DNA of 64,000 nt from Geoanaerobacter pelophilus (GCF_018476885.1 NZ_JAHCVJ010000004.1:1-64000); one strand, 5' to 3'. Counted from the first letter of the stretch, positions 48,719 through 58,380 are shown. The notes: generated by a model from the sequence alone, not told the origin. Numbers and translations: made by a program.

Positions 48719-49051
48719 ATGGGAACCTGGACAAGACTTAGTTCATTGATAGCAGTGGCGGTACTCGTTGTCAGGCATAGCTTTGGCAAAACTCCAGGTT
48801 CTAAGTCATGTGCCCCATTACAAGTTACAACCGATAAAGCACAAATCGTTTCAGTTACCATCCAAGAGTTATGCACTGTTTTTAAAGCGACGGACAAATA
48901 TGTCAATGCGCAGGGCAAACTGGCAATCGAAATCATCAACTGCCCGCTAGCGGCAGCCCCGGCATTGCTGTTTTTCCTAAAGAGACGTGGTTATTCTCGC
49001 TGTAAAGCGTGGGGTGGGCCAAACGGATTGATCATTTCAGCTTTGAGGTAA
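48719..49051 (+). CDS. Uncertain small protein (110 aa) filling the gap between two minus-strand genes
   Basis: This frame occupies 333 of the 355 bases between the methyltransferase start and the cheB stop. It starts with a hydrophobic stretch (LSSLIAVAVLVVRHS) and contains KLAIEIINCPLAAAPALLFF. No ribosome site of quality precedes it and I recognise no family. It could be real, or a chance frame over an intergenic region that also drives the methyltransferase. Confidence 0.35.
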   Translation: MGTWTRLSSLIAVAVLVVRHSFGKTPGSKSCAPLQVTTDKAQIVSVTIQELCTVFKATDKYVNAQGKLAIEIINCPLAAAPALLFFLKRRGYSRCKAWGGPNGLIISALR

Positions 49052-49052
49052 A

Positions 49053-50129
49053 TTAACCGGCAATACGACCTATCTCGAAACCAATTTCTCCTAGAGGCAG
49101 TACTTCATCTGCAACACCACCATCAACACATGCCTTTGGCATACCGTAAATTGTCGAAGTGGCTTCATCCTGAACCAAGGTAACTCCACCCTTTGATTTT
49201 AGATGTTGCATCCCCTTGAAGCCATCATTTCCCATACCGGTCAGAACAACCCCTAACATCGCACCATTGCTGACGTCTGCAAGAGATGTCATCATCAGAT
49301 CAACAGATGGAATATACAGATGCTTTGGGTAATCGCTTGCAGGTACAGTCTTAACAGCTATACCGCCGGCTTGCCGCACCATCAGGGTGTGCCTGCCACC
49401 AGGAGCAATCAACGCCTGCCCTGGTTTTATAAGATCGCCATCAACCGCTTCCTTTATACTCAGAGAACACTTTGCGTTCAACCGTTCCGCATAAGGCCCG
49501 GTAAAGGCCTTGGGCATATGAATGGCAACCACTATGCCATAAGGAAAGTTTACAGGCACTCGGGACAGAACCTCCTGAAGCGCTACAGGCCCACCAGTCG
49601 AAGCCCCGATACCGACACAGTGTATTTTGCGATTTGCAAACCGAGAACTGGCGACCTTTATTGTTGATGTGGCAACAGTCCTTGCAGGTACTGCCACTCG
49701 CTTGGCAAATATCGAAATGGCAGCCTCTTTGACCCGGCGCAGCAGCTCTTCCTTGAATACTTTCTGAGCGTCTGCAGAATCGGTAACATTTTTTGGGATA
49801 TAATCAACTGCCCCAGCCTCGAGCGCTTCAAAGGTCGCTTTGGCTCCTTCATTGGTGAGCGTTGACACCATCAACACTCTGGTTGGAGCTTTTTTCATTA
49901 TCTCTTTTAAGGCTGAAATCCCATCCATCCTGGGCATTTCAACGTCCATAGTTATTAGATCAGGCTTAAGACTCTGGGCTTTTTCAACACCTTCCAAGCC
50001 ATCAGATGCAACACCGACAACCTCAATATTCGGGTCTTGTGACAGAATCCCACGAATAGCCATGCGCATAAAAGAAGAATCATCGACAATCAACACTCTG
50101 ACTTTTTTTGTCTGTGTCATAAAATTCAT
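49053..50129 (-). CDS. cheB: Chemotaxis protein-glutamate methylesterase CheB
   Basis: The receiver domain has paired acidic residues (IVDDSS) and phospho-acceptor D62 in MDVEMPRMDG. The esterase domain has S177 in GIGASTGGP, H204 in AIHMP and D302 in TGMGNDG, the catalytic triad. It removes methyl groups from chemoreceptors and may deamidate glutamine. The length of 358 residues is normal. It is the last gene of the operon running from cheW and lies 6 bases after the HDOD gene. Confidence 0.96.
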   Translation of the reverse strand: MNFMTQTKKVRVLIVDDSSFMRMAIRGILSQDPNIEVVGVASDGLEGVEKAQSLKPDLITMDVEMPRMDGISALKEIMKKAPTRVLMVSTLTNEGAKATFEALEAGAVDYIPKNVTDSADAQKVFKEELLRRVKEAAISIFAKRVAVPARTVATSTIKVASSRFANRKIHCVGIGASTGGPVALQEVLSRVPVNFPYGIVVAIHMPKAFTGPYAERLNAKCSLSIKEAVDGDLIKPGQALIAPGGRHTLMVRQAGGIAVKTVPASDYPKHLYIPSVDLMMTSLADVSNGAMLGVVLTGMGNDGFKGMQHLKSKGGVTLVQDEATSTIYGMPKACVDGGVADEVLPLGEIGFEIGRIAG

Positions 50130-50135
50130 GTACGG

Positions 50136-51038
50136 CTACTCCATTATCATGCCTTCAAAGATAGATTTGACTAAGTCCTGCACCTCGGGAACCCTGTCAT
50201 CAAGCTCATAACAAAACCTCTCGATGTCCAGTTTGGCTATGTGGGGCGCAAATTGCTTCAAGATCTCCCAAGCGGGCTCTTCCGCAAGATTAAAGCTCAC
50301 CCACTCCCTGCCTCCATAGTTCAATTGCCTTACTGAACAGAAGAGATCCGCAAGATTGACTATGGCTACAAGGGTCGGGTCAAGAACAGCCTCTTCAGGT
50401 CTGTGATGATAAGCAATTACCTCCCCGTATTCCTGAGGGAAATTCCACTTTTGGGCGATTGCATAACCGATGTAGCTATGGTCAGTGCCCCAGAACTTCT
50501 GTTCAGCATCCACAAGTTTGTAAGGTTCACCTTTTATATCTTCAAGAATTTGCAGGAAATCTTTTTTGTAGTAATAGCTGAGAAAAACCTCTCCGATATC
50601 GTGAATGATTCCTGCCAAGTACGCTTTTTCGGTATCCATATATCTAGCGCGCTGTGCAATGATTTTGGCAACGATCCCGACCCCGAATGAATGTTCCCAA
50701 AAGGTCATCACATCAAAGGCACCATCCTTGCCCTGAAATGCCTCGATAAATGAACATGTCAGCGCGAGTTCACGAATATGCCTGAATCCAAGAAATACCA
50801 GAGCCCTCTTGACCGACTTGATCTCATGCGCCGAACGATAAAGAGGGGAGTTCACTATTTTTATAACCCTGGCAGCCAGCACCTGATCAGTAAGAATCAT
50901 GTCAGCAACTTCATCAAGTTCGCAATCAGGCTTGTCAAGAAGCTCAAGCACTTTGGTTGCTACTATGGGAATGGTTGGCAAATCGTTGATTTTGTCGACC
51001 ATTTCCTTTGCTTTTTGAAGTTTTACGGTCATATCCAT
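50136..51038 (-). CDS. HDOD domain signalling protein (300 aa)
   Basis: The HDOD fold is visible in LPTIPIVATKVLELL, then LTDQVLAARVIKIVNSPLYR, then IHDIGEVFLSYY. HDOD proteins are related to HD phosphohydrolases, and many lack catalysis and act as scaffolds. In this operon it sits between cheR and cheB, a placement seen in Geobacter and other deltaproteobacteria. Its likely role is in output or scaffolding of the chemosensory system. Confidence 0.88.
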   Translation of the reverse strand: MDMTVKLQKAKEMVDKINDLPTIPIVATKVLELLDKPDCELDEVADMILTDQVLAARVIKIVNSPLYRSAHEIKSVKRALVFLGFRHIRELALTCSFIEAFQGKDGAFDVMTFWEHSFGVGIVAKIIAQRARYMDTEKAYLAGIIHDIGEVFLSYYYKKDFLQILEDIKGEPYKLVDAEQKFWGTDHSYIGYAIAQKWNFPQEYGEVIAYHHRPEEAVLDPTLVAIVNLADLFCSVRQLNYGGREWVSFNLAEEPAWEILKQFAPHIAKLDIERFCYELDDRVPEVQDLVKSIFEGMIME

Positions 51039-51048
51039 TTATCGCCTC

Positions 51049-51882
51049 TCACTTTTTGTACGCAAACCCACCAGGGAAATGAACTGTCTTGAAATTGTCA
51101 TTCACTCCATGCAGAGATTCGGATTGCCCGACGAAAAAATATCCATAAGGCTGAAGATTGTTGTAAAAATGCTGGACAACTTTTGATTTTGAGGCAGTGT
51201 CAAAATAGATCAATACGTTTGCACAAAAGATAAAATCAAAGCTCTTCATAAATATCATCTTGGTATCTTCGTAAAGATTCAGATGGTTGAAGGTTACCAG
51301 CCTCTTCACTTCAGGGGATAAGATGTATTTTTCAGGACTTTCTTGCTTAAAATACTTTTTCAAATAAAAATCAGGGGTATTTCTTACAGAATACGCGTTA
51401 TAAATTCCCTCTCTGGCCTGGGCAAGAACCGTCTCGTTGATATCGGTACCGATGATTTCAATAATCCAGTCCTTTAACAGGGAATTCCTTTTCTCGAGCA
51501 GAATCATGGCCATAGTATATGCTTCTTCACCGGAAGAAGATGCGGCGCTCCAAATGCGCAGTTTCCGAAAACCGATCTTCCCTTTTGTTTCTACCACTTC
51601 AGGCAGAAGCTTGTTTTCCAGTGCGCTCAACTGGGGGAGGTTACGGAAAAAACAGGTTTCGTTGGTAGTGATTTCATCAAGGAGCTTTTTCAACTCCTGT
51701 GAACCACCCGGGACACTCTTCAGAAGCTTATAATAGTCGGCATGGCTCTTAATACCGCAATCTTCCAGTCTACGGGCGAGCCGACTCTCCAGAAAATACT
51801 TTTTGCTTGTATGAAAATAAATGCCACAGAGGTTATAGATATAATCTCTGAACAGTTCAAAATCCTTATCCGCTAGTTTCAC
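51049..51882 (-). CDS. cheR: Chemotaxis protein methyltransferase CheR
   Basis: An N-terminal helical domain (RLARRLEDCGIKSHADYYKL) is followed by the SAM-binding domain (LRIWSAASSSGEEAYTMAMI, then IIGTDINETVLAQAREGIYN, then FDFIFCANVLIYFD). It methylates glutamates on chemoreceptors. At 277 residues it is full length. It lies 10 bases before the HDOD gene. Confidence 0.95.
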   Translation of the reverse strand: MKLADKDFELFRDYIYNLCGIYFHTSKKYFLESRLARRLEDCGIKSHADYYKLLKSVPGGSQELKKLLDEITTNETCFFRNLPQLSALENKLLPEVVETKGKIGFRKLRIWSAASSSGEEAYTMAMILLEKRNSLLKDWIIEIIGTDINETVLAQAREGIYNAYSVRNTPDFYLKKYFKQESPEKYILSPEVKRLVTFNHLNLYEDTKMIFMKSFDFIFCANVLIYFDTASKSKVVQHFYNNLQPYGYFFVGQSESLHGVNDNFKTVHFPGGFAYKK

Positions 51883-51935
51883 GGTAGCCCCTTTTTACTT
51901 TCGTATTAAATCGATTCTGAGTTTCCAATGGGCCA

Positions 51936-53792
51936 TTATCGTCCGGCATTGCCGGCTTCGTTCCCTTCCACAAGACTAACAGGGTCTACAATAAGTGCAA
52001 CGCTGCCATCTCCCAGGATTGTTGATCCGGCAATACCGGCAAGATTCGTCAAATATTTCCCTAAAGATTTTATTGCCACCTCCTGCTGCCCGAGCAATCG
52101 TGTAACGATGAGACCAACACGTTTCTCGCCGACACCGACCACAACAACATAACAGGAGCCATCACCTTCACCCTTACGCTCGACATTAAAAACTCTCTCA
52201 AGGCGCACCAATGGGAGGACGATATCCCTCAACTTCAGCATCTCCCTACCTCCGATGCTGTGGAACTCCTTCTGTTCAACCCTTAAAGTCTCGAGAACTG
52301 CAGACAGCGGGATTGAATAGATCTCGCCTTCAACCTCGACCAGAAGGGACTGGATAATTGCCAAGGTAAGAGGTAGCTTGAGAATGAATTCAGACCCTTT
52401 GCCCAACTCACTTTTGATGTCAATAATACCATTGAGTTTCTTGATATTTGTCCTGACCACATCCATGCCGACACCACGACCGGAAAGGTCTGAGGCTTTC
52501 TCCTTGGTTGAGAAACCTGGCAAGAAAATGAGATCAAGGATTTCTCTGGCCATCATTCCTGCGAGCTGTTCCTCGGTGATCAACCCTTTTTCTAGGGCCT
52601 TTCGTCCAATTTTCTCAGGATCTAACCCCTTGCCATCATCCTTTATACTTATGATAATCTGGTTCCCTTCATGCGCCGCCGCAAGGAGCAGATTGCCACA
52701 CCTTGGTTTGCCAGCAGCTAAACGCTCGTCGGGTGTTTCCAGACCATGGTCCATTGCATTACGGATCAAATGGATAAGGGGGTCGCCAATTTCGTCAACA
52801 ACAGACCGGTCCAATTCGGTTTCTTCACCCATCAACTGAAGATCAACCTCCTTGCCAAGGTCTCTGGCCAGGTTCCTGACAATTCGAGGGAACTTCTTGA
52901 AAACCTTTTCGACAGGGATCATCCTCATTTTGAGCACTTGCATCTGTAATTCTGAGGTGACAAAATTAAGCCTTTTGGTAAGTTTGCTGAAATCCTCAGG
53001 AAAGCTGTCGAGTGAGATTTCCCCCTGATAGTTACTATTCAACTGAATCATCCGGTTACGTTCCAGCACAAGCTCGCCGACTTGGTTCATCAAGTCATCA
53101 AGCCTTTTAACATCAACTCTAACCGTTGTATTGTCGGAAAGGTCTTCCCCGCCTTTTGTCTCTACCGCCTTTACAGGCTGTTTTGACGGAACCATAGCTG
53201 TCGCTTCTTTTGCCGCAACCTGTGGAGGTACAGGCTGAGGCTCTTGACTGGTTGCGGCATCAGAAGGCTCTGGAACTGTTGCCGCAGCTTCAGCCTTTTC
53301 ACTCTTCTTTTTCTTTCCTTTTCCTTCAGCTTTGGCAGTTTTTTTGTCACTAGGAGCAGTTTCAGCTGTTGACGGGTCTACGGGTTGGGCAACAACAGCA
53401 GAAGCTGAAAGCAGTGGAATCAGCTTCTCGATGGTACCGTCAACCTCCCGCTCTTGAATATCCCCCCCTTTAATGTCGTTTACCAATACTTTAACCAGAT
53501 CAACGGCTTCAAGTATCACATCCATTATCTCGGGCGATACGGTAAGCTCTCCCTTCCGAAGACGATTCAAAACATCCTCGGTCTTGTGAGTCACCTTAAC
53601 CAGCAGTTCAAAACCAAGGAAACTGGAGGCACCCTTGACCGTATGGATAGAACGAAATATCCGGTTTAGCAGATCAGGGTCGTCAGAAGATTTTTCCAAG
53701 GTAACCAGGTCATCATCCAGTTTTTCCAATAACTCGGTTGTTTCGGTAAGAAAACCTTCTAAAAGTTCTTGATCTTCAATTTCTAATGACAT
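51936..53792 (-). CDS. cheA: Chemotaxis histidine kinase CheA (618 aa)
   Basis: Domains in order are: Hpt with H50 in FRSIHTVKGASS; a low-complexity Ala/Lys/Pro linker at about residues 130-215; dimerisation; ATPase with HLIRNAMDHGLE and GRGVGMDVVR; and a CheW-like domain at the C-terminus. No separate P2 CheY-binding domain is evident, the linker taking its place. It links receptor arrays to response regulators and CheB. Confidence 0.95.
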   Translation of the reverse strand: MSLEIEDQELLEGFLTETTELLEKLDDDLVTLEKSSDDPDLLNRIFRSIHTVKGASSFLGFELLVKVTHKTEDVLNRLRKGELTVSPEIMDVILEAVDLVKVLVNDIKGGDIQEREVDGTIEKLIPLLSASAVVAQPVDPSTAETAPSDKKTAKAEGKGKKKKSEKAEAAATVPEPSDAATSQEPQPVPPQVAAKEATAMVPSKQPVKAVETKGGEDLSDNTTVRVDVKRLDDLMNQVGELVLERNRMIQLNSNYQGEISLDSFPEDFSKLTKRLNFVTSELQMQVLKMRMIPVEKVFKKFPRIVRNLARDLGKEVDLQLMGEETELDRSVVDEIGDPLIHLIRNAMDHGLETPDERLAAGKPRCGNLLLAAAHEGNQIIISIKDDGKGLDPEKIGRKALEKGLITEEQLAGMMAREILDLIFLPGFSTKEKASDLSGRGVGMDVVRTNIKKLNGIIDIKSELGKGSEFILKLPLTLAIIQSLLVEVEGEIYSIPLSAVLETLRVEQKEFHSIGGREMLKLRDIVLPLVRLERVFNVERKGEGDGSCYVVVVGVGEKRVGLIVTRLLGQQEVAIKSLGKYLTNLAGIAGSTILGDGSVALIVDPVSLVEGNEAGNAGR

Positions 53793-53852
53793 GGGATACC
53801 CTCACTTGCAGAATTCATAAACAAACTCAGCATTAAAAATAACTCGCTAGCC

Positions 53853-54359
53853 CTAAAGATTGCTCAGGATTTTCCTGTCTTCTTTAGATGACATTTTTTC
53901 CAGATCGAGAAGAATGAGCAGGCGCTCTGGCTGGTTTATCACACCTGACATACACTCCTGGTCAATACCACTTGTCGCAACCGGCGGAGGAGGCTGAATT
54001 TCATGCTGAGCAATCCTGATGACTTCTGAAACTGAATCGACGATAAACCCCATAAGTTCACCATCGACATCCATGACCATAATTCTGGTACTCTTATCAT
54101 TTTCTATCTCACCAAGACCAAACCTTCTCCTGATTGACATGATCGGGATAACTTTACCCCTGAGATTAATAACTCCTTCCACATAATGAGGCGTGTTAGG
54201 AACCCTTGTAATGCTCGGCATGCGAATAATCTCCCGCACTTTAAGCACGTCAACACCATACTCTTCCTCATCCAGGTTGAAGCTGACCAGTTGAATAAGC
54301 TCGCCGGAAGCATCCTCTTTATTTTTCTGATCCCTATGAACGGTCAGTGCATTTTCCAT
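53853..54359 (-). CDS. cheW: Chemotaxis coupling protein CheW
   Basis: The fold signature is clear (LVSFNLDEEEYGVDVLKVRE, then IINLRGKVIPIMSIRRRFGL-type segment, then MGFIVDSVSEVIRI). At 168 residues it is a single-domain CheW that couples receptors to CheA. It is the first gene of the minus-strand operon cheW-cheA-cheR-HDOD-cheB. No chemoreceptor gene lies in this window. Confidence 0.93.
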   Translation of the reverse strand: MENALTVHRDQKNKEDASGELIQLVSFNLDEEEYGVDVLKVREIIRMPSITRVPNTPHYVEGVINLRGKVIPIMSIRRRFGLGEIENDKSTRIMVMDVDGELMGFIVDSVSEVIRIAQHEIQPPPPVATSGIDQECMSGVINQPERLLILLDLEKMSSKEDRKILSNL

Positions 54360-54412
54360 TGCTCGCTTCCCCTTTCAAGATCCGTATCATATATTTACCC
54401 GAAGTTCTGCCC

Positions 54413-54439
54413 ATCGGCAATTGCACTAAAGCAATTTTA
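54413..54439 (-). promoter_or_regulatory. Possible sigma-28-like promoter for the che operon
   Basis: On the minus strand TAAA (54436-54439) and GCCGAT (54413-54418) are 17 bases apart, resembling the flagellar sigma-28 pattern TAAA-N15-GCCGATAA but with 2 extra bases. It lies 54 bases before cheW. The call is weak. Confidence 0.3.
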
Positions 54440-54587
54440 ATTGATCACTACATAAATTTAATTAACTGCCACAGTTTTGACATATTTGAACATCCTGCAG
54501 ACTAAGTAGCGGAAACATCTCCGAATCATCTTTTTCGTTAAACGGCTAGAGGCCTATTTCAAGCCCAAAAACCCTCAAGTCATTTTA

Positions 54588-54615
54588 TTGACTTTACACT
54601 TGTATGTGTTATAGT
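54588..54615 (+). promoter_or_regulatory. Sigma-70-type promoter for the sigma-54 response regulator
   Basis: TTGACT at 54588-54593 and TATAGT at 54610-54615 with a 16-base spacer closely match the -35 and -10 boxes. It lies 65 bases before ATG 54681 in the divergent gap with cheW. Confidence 0.6.
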
Positions 54616-54680
54616 AGGCCGCGATATGAAATCTCTTCGGCTTATAACTATGTAACTTTAATTGCCGAGATGAGGAAGCC

Positions 54681-56078
54681 ATGGAAAACACCAAAATTCT
54701 GATCGCTGATGACGACAAGAAAACCCGGGATTTTGTGGCTGCATTCCTGAGCTACAAAGGATATCAGGTTTTTCAGGCTTCTGATGGCCAGGATGCCCTC
54801 GAAAAGATTGAGATTAACGACGTAAATCTTGTCATAACAGATTTGATGATGCCGAGAGTAAATGGCATTGAATTTATAAAAAAATTAAAAGCGATGCGCC
54901 CTGAAATAGTCACCATCGCTTATAGCGCCTTTGCGAACTCAGAAATGACCGCAAACCTCCTTAAAGCCGGGGCTTTTTTCTACCTCGAAAAACCATTTAA
55001 CCTTGAAGAGCTGGAAACTCACGTCAGGCGTGGACTTGAACACCATTCTCTGCAGAACCAAAGCTTCAGATCCAAGCCATGCATCAAGAATAGAACTCTG
55101 CTCAACAATATCATCGGCGAGAGCGACAAAATGCTCGCGCTGTTTGAACTGATTGAAAAAGTTGCAAGCTCTGACTCTACAGTTCTTCTCCAAGGAGAAT
55201 CAGGCACAGGAAAAGAACTGGTGGCCCGGGCAATTCATGACTTGAGCAATAGGCGGCAGAAAAATTTTGTGCCGGTCAACTGCGCAGCAATTCCTGATGA
55301 GCTCCTCGAAAGTGAGCTTTTCGGTCATGTCAAAGGGTCTTTTACCGGCGCAATCGCTACAAGAATAGGCAGATTCGAAATGGCCGACAAAGGAACACTT
55401 TTTCTTGATGAGATTGGCGACATGAAGCCGAGTCTTCAGGTAAAACTCCTCAGGGTTCTGCAAAACAGAGAATTAGAACCTGTCGGTTCCACAACCACTA
55501 AAAAGGTTGACGTAAGAATAATTGCCGCAACGAATCAAAATCTTGAAAAAATGGTTGCAACCAAAGAGTTCAGAGAAGATCTGTATTACAGAATATCTGT
55601 CATCCCCATTATTCTGCCCCCGCTTCGTGAGCGACAAGGCGACATTCCTCTTTTGATCAGCTCCTTTCTGGAGCGCTTTAGCAACAGCAAATATCAGAAG
55701 GTACGAGGGATAGATTCGTCAGCCCTCAATTTGCTTCGCAATTACGACTGGCCCGGCAACGTTCGCGAACTTGAAAATCTGATAGAACGGATGGTTATCC
55801 TCAAAGGAAGCGGCACAATTTCCGCAAATGACCTGCCTGAAAAGTACCGAGGACGTAAAGCAACCACTCCGCAGGAATCGATTACACTACCAGATAACGG
55901 TTTCTGCCTTAACAGCGCAGTTGAGGAATTTGAAAATCAATTAATTCTCCAGGCATTGGAAAAGACCTCCGGCAACAAGAAAGAGGCAGCAATCCTCTTA
56001 AACCTAAAAAGAACGACTCTTATCGAAAAACTTAAGAAAAAGAAATTGTCAATTCCTGGTTCCAGCATGACTATATAG
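54681..56078 (+). CDS. Sigma-54-dependent response regulator (NtrC family)
   Basis: The receiver has D54 in VITDLMMP. The AAA+ domain has Walker A GESGTGKE (172-179), GSFTGA (219-224) for contact with sigma-54, and Walker B TLFLDEIGD. The C-terminus is a Fis-type HTH (GNKKEAAILLNLKRTTLIEK). It activates sigma-54 promoters upon phosphorylation. Its kinase is unknown; the GAF kinase at 41909 is an orphan candidate. The length of 465 residues is normal. Confidence 0.95.
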   Translation: MENTKILIADDDKKTRDFVAAFLSYKGYQVFQASDGQDALEKIEINDVNLVITDLMMPRVNGIEFIKKLKAMRPEIVTIAYSAFANSEMTANLLKAGAFFYLEKPFNLEELETHVRRGLEHHSLQNQSFRSKPCIKNRTLLNNIIGESDKMLALFELIEKVASSDSTVLLQGESGTGKELVARAIHDLSNRRQKNFVPVNCAAIPDELLESELFGHVKGSFTGAIATRIGRFEMADKGTLFLDEIGDMKPSLQVKLLRVLQNRELEPVGSTTTKKVDVRIIAATNQNLEKMVATKEFREDLYYRISVIPIILPPLRERQGDIPLLISSFLERFSNSKYQKVRGIDSSALNLLRNYDWPGNVRELENLIERMVILKGSGTISANDLPEKYRGRKATTPQESITLPDNGFCLNSAVEEFENQLILQALEKTSGNKKEAAILLNLKRTTLIEKLKKKKLSIPGSSMTI

Positions 56079-56137
56079 CTTCAACGAAAAGGCTTTTCCC
56101 TAGCAGTCATGGCACGCCAACTGCATTAACACTCAAC

Positions 56138-56896
56138 ATGTCCATCAACATGATTGAGTCCAACAAAATATCCTCACTGAGCCAATCTACCTCAAAAACA
56201 TCCAGCAATAAGGGGTTGTCAGCCGGATCGTTTTCCGAAGCAATATCTTCCGCAACGCAAAGCCTTATAACACGCGCAGAAAAGGATTCTTCCGTAGCCA
56301 TGGCGACCGCCGAACTTCTGCAATTGCAGATGATGAAAAGCGCCTTATCCCTCGGAGATGACGTCAAGACTTCTGCCAACTCTTTCGATTTGCCTGTCAA
56401 ACTTACCTTATCCGACCTGATCGCCAAGCGTCAAAATGTCGACAATACTTTAAACTCAACGCCAATAGCTCAAAACACAACACACATTGAAACTCCTTCC
56501 CAACGATCTGAAGGAAACATCCAAGAAGTTATAACCAGAGCCTCAGAGAAATACGGCGTTGATGGTGCATTGATAAAAGCCGTAATAAAGGCTGAAAGCA
56601 ATTTCAACCCTTCAGCCCTGTCACACGCCGGGGCGCAAGGGCTCATGCAACTGATGCCTTCAACTGCTAGAGGTCTGGGAGTAGTGGACTCCTATAACCC
56701 CGAACAAAACGTAATGGCAGGCACACGTTTCCTTAAGGACATGCTGAACCGATACCATGGGAACCTAGATTCTGCACTGGCAGCCTACAATTGGGGCCCA
56801 GGGAATGTGGATAGAAAAGGGACGTCTTCACTGCCTCAGGAAACCAGGGAATATCTCGCGAAAGTCAAAACCTACTACAACCAGTACCTTGGCTAA
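56138..56896 (+). CDS. Lytic transglycosylase (SLT domain)
   Basis: The C-terminal 120 residues form an SLT domain: catalytic E153 in AVIKAESNFNPSALS, then GAQGLMQLMPSTA and AAYNWGPGNV. It cleaves peptidoglycan glycan strands to leave 1,6-anhydro ends. The N-terminal 125 residues are Ser/Thr-rich with a short helix (AELLQLQMMKSALSLGD) and no signal peptide, like transglycosylases exported with secretion or flagellar systems. It follows the sigma-54 regulator by 59 bases. Confidence 0.9.
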   Translation: MSINMIESNKISSLSQSTSKTSSNKGLSAGSFSEAISSATQSLITRAEKDSSVAMATAELLQLQMMKSALSLGDDVKTSANSFDLPVKLTLSDLIAKRQNVDNTLNSTPIAQNTTHIETPSQRSEGNIQEVITRASEKYGVDGALIKAVIKAESNFNPSALSHAGAQGLMQLMPSTARGLGVVDSYNPEQNVMAGTRFLKDMLNRYHGNLDSALAAYNWGPGNVDRKGTSSLPQETREYLAKVKTYYNQYLG

Positions 56897-56914
56897 CAAC
56901 TGCTTGAATGCAAG

Positions 56915-56955
56915 AAAACGAAAAGCGGTCGAGATTCTCGGCCGCTTTTCGTTTT
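56915..56955. terminator. Bidirectional terminator
   Basis: AAAACGAAAAGCGG 56915-56928 and CCGCTTTTCGTTTT 56942-56955 form a perfect 14-base-pair stem with A-rich 5' and T-rich 3' sides, so it can work on both strands. It separates the convergent transglycosylase and rubrerythrin-like genes. Confidence 0.9.
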
Positions 56956-56993
56956 GCACAACTAAAATATTTCTTTTTTATTAGCTACGCGTT

Positions 56994-57491
56994 CTACTCG
57001 CGCACATACGTATCCTGGTCTGACTTGTCCACCATTCTCATTACATGCATATACTCGTCTTCGATCATATCATAGTGATTCTGAGTCTCTTTGACCACCT
57101 GCTCGAAGACCTTCTTTACCAGAGGATCTACGATATCCTGGGCAAGAAGAGTATACTGCTCGATAGTTGCTTTCTCTTCTTTCATAGCAATTTCAAGGGC
57201 TTTTTGCTCATGGGTCTTGTCATCAATTGCCTTCTCCAGAGCAATTATCGTGGCTCCCTTCTTGTTGGGAGGAGAATCAATGAACGATTTGAAATCACCA
57301 AACTCACTGCCTTTGTAATGGTCAAAAAACAGCTTTAAATGCCCGACCTCTTCGTTGGCGAGCAGATCAAAAACTTTCTTTGCCCGTTCATTAGCGGTCA
57401 CTGACGCTGCACGTCTATAAAAATCCATGCTATCTTTTTCAGCCTGCACTGCCAGCCTTATAGCCTCTTGCATCGTGTATTCCTTGCCCAT
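56994..57491 (-). CDS. Rubrerythrin/ferritin-like diiron protein (165 aa)
   Basis: ATG 57491 has AAGGAGG 5 bases upstream on the minus strand and is preferred over an earlier in-frame start. Four-helix ferritin-like ligands are visible: AVQAEKDSMDFYRRAAS, LANEEVGHLKLF, MKEEKATIEQYTLLA and KETQNHYDMIEDE, giving paired E and ExxH motifs. There is no C-terminal rubredoxin domain. Related proteins handle peroxide or store iron in anaerobes. Confidence 0.85.
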   Translation of the reverse strand: MGKEYTMQEAIRLAVQAEKDSMDFYRRAASVTANERAKKVFDLLANEEVGHLKLFFDHYKGSEFGDFKSFIDSPPNKKGATIIALEKAIDDKTHEQKALEIAMKEEKATIEQYTLLAQDIVDPLVKKVFEQVVKETQNHYDMIEDEYMHVMRMVDKSDQDTYVRE

Positions 57492-57548
57492 ATGCGCCTC
57501 CTTAAACCAAATAGTCTTTTTTATATATTGTAAACACAAGTATATCGG

Positions 57549-58349
57549 CTATAAAACTGCAGTCAATCGTTCCTCATGCAATTTTGTAGCAGCAAGGAGA
57601 TCATTAACAACAACACCTGCCATGGTTAAACCGAATATTCCAGGGAGATATGAAATACTGCCCAGCACGACGCGACGATGCTCACAGGAAAACTGCTGAG
57701 AGCCGCGATTTGGGCAGATGCAGTCCTCTTTGCACCCGGAATTCCGAACCTCTAGCGGCTTAAACTCCTCAGTCGAAAAAACAACCTTTACCCCATCTGC
57801 GACCCCTTCTTTTTTGAGCAACTTGCGAAAAGAACGCGCCATTCGACAGGTATGAGTATTTGAAATATCAGCAACTTTGATTCTACTGGGATCAAGTTTG
57901 TTAGCGGCACCCATGCTAGAGACTACCGGTATCCCATGATTCAGGCACGTTACAACAAGATGAACTTTGCTGGTAAAATGATCTATCGCATCAACCACAT
58001 AGTCAAACTTCCGTGAAAAAAGATAATTGCTGCTTTCCGCCGAGTAAAACTCCTTTAAGGGAACCACCTCCGCGTCAGGATTGATCAGGTTAAGTCGTTG
58101 AGCCATCACGCTCGCTTTTGATAGTCCGACAGTCCCATCCAAGGCGTGAAGTTGGCGATTTACATTAGTCAGGCAGATGTCATCAAAATCAACAATGGTG
58201 AGATGCCCAACACCAGCCCTGCAAAGCGCTTCAGCAACATAACTGCCGACACCTCCCAAACCGATGATCGCGACAGATGACCGATTCAGCTTCGACTGCC
58301 CTTCTAGGCCCAACAAAAGTTCATTTCTCGAGAATCGATTCAATCCCAT
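57549..58349 (-). CDS. tcdA: ThiF/MoeB-family enzyme, probable tRNA t6A dehydratase (TcdA)
   Basis: ATG 58349 is preceded by GAGAGGTG, better than the upstream TTG. The N-terminus has GLGGVGSYVAEALCRAGVG for ATP binding and FDDICLTNVNRQLHA. The family adenylates a carboxyl group; TcdA makes cyclic t6A in tRNA. Cysteines near the C-terminus (SGCKEDCICPNRGSQQ) differ from some TcdA and could bind a metal. The length of 266 residues is typical. Confidence 0.85.
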   Translation of the reverse strand: MGLNRFSRNELLLGLEGQSKLNRSSVAIIGLGGVGSYVAEALCRAGVGHLTIVDFDDICLTNVNRQLHALDGTVGLSKASVMAQRLNLINPDAEVVPLKEFYSAESSNYLFSRKFDYVVDAIDHFTSKVHLVVTCLNHGIPVVSSMGAANKLDPSRIKVADISNTHTCRMARSFRKLLKKEGVADGVKVVFSTEEFKPLEVRNSGCKEDCICPNRGSQQFSCEHRRVVLGSISYLPGIFGLTMAGVVVNDLLAATKLHEERLTAVL

Positions 58350-58380
58350 CAAGCACCTCTCAGACAATTATTCAATACCA

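Noticed and set aside
48694-48939. Minus-strand frame of 81 codons between methyltransferase and cheB
   Set aside because: It overlaps the methyltransferase start, lacks a good ribosome site and shows no recognisable pattern.
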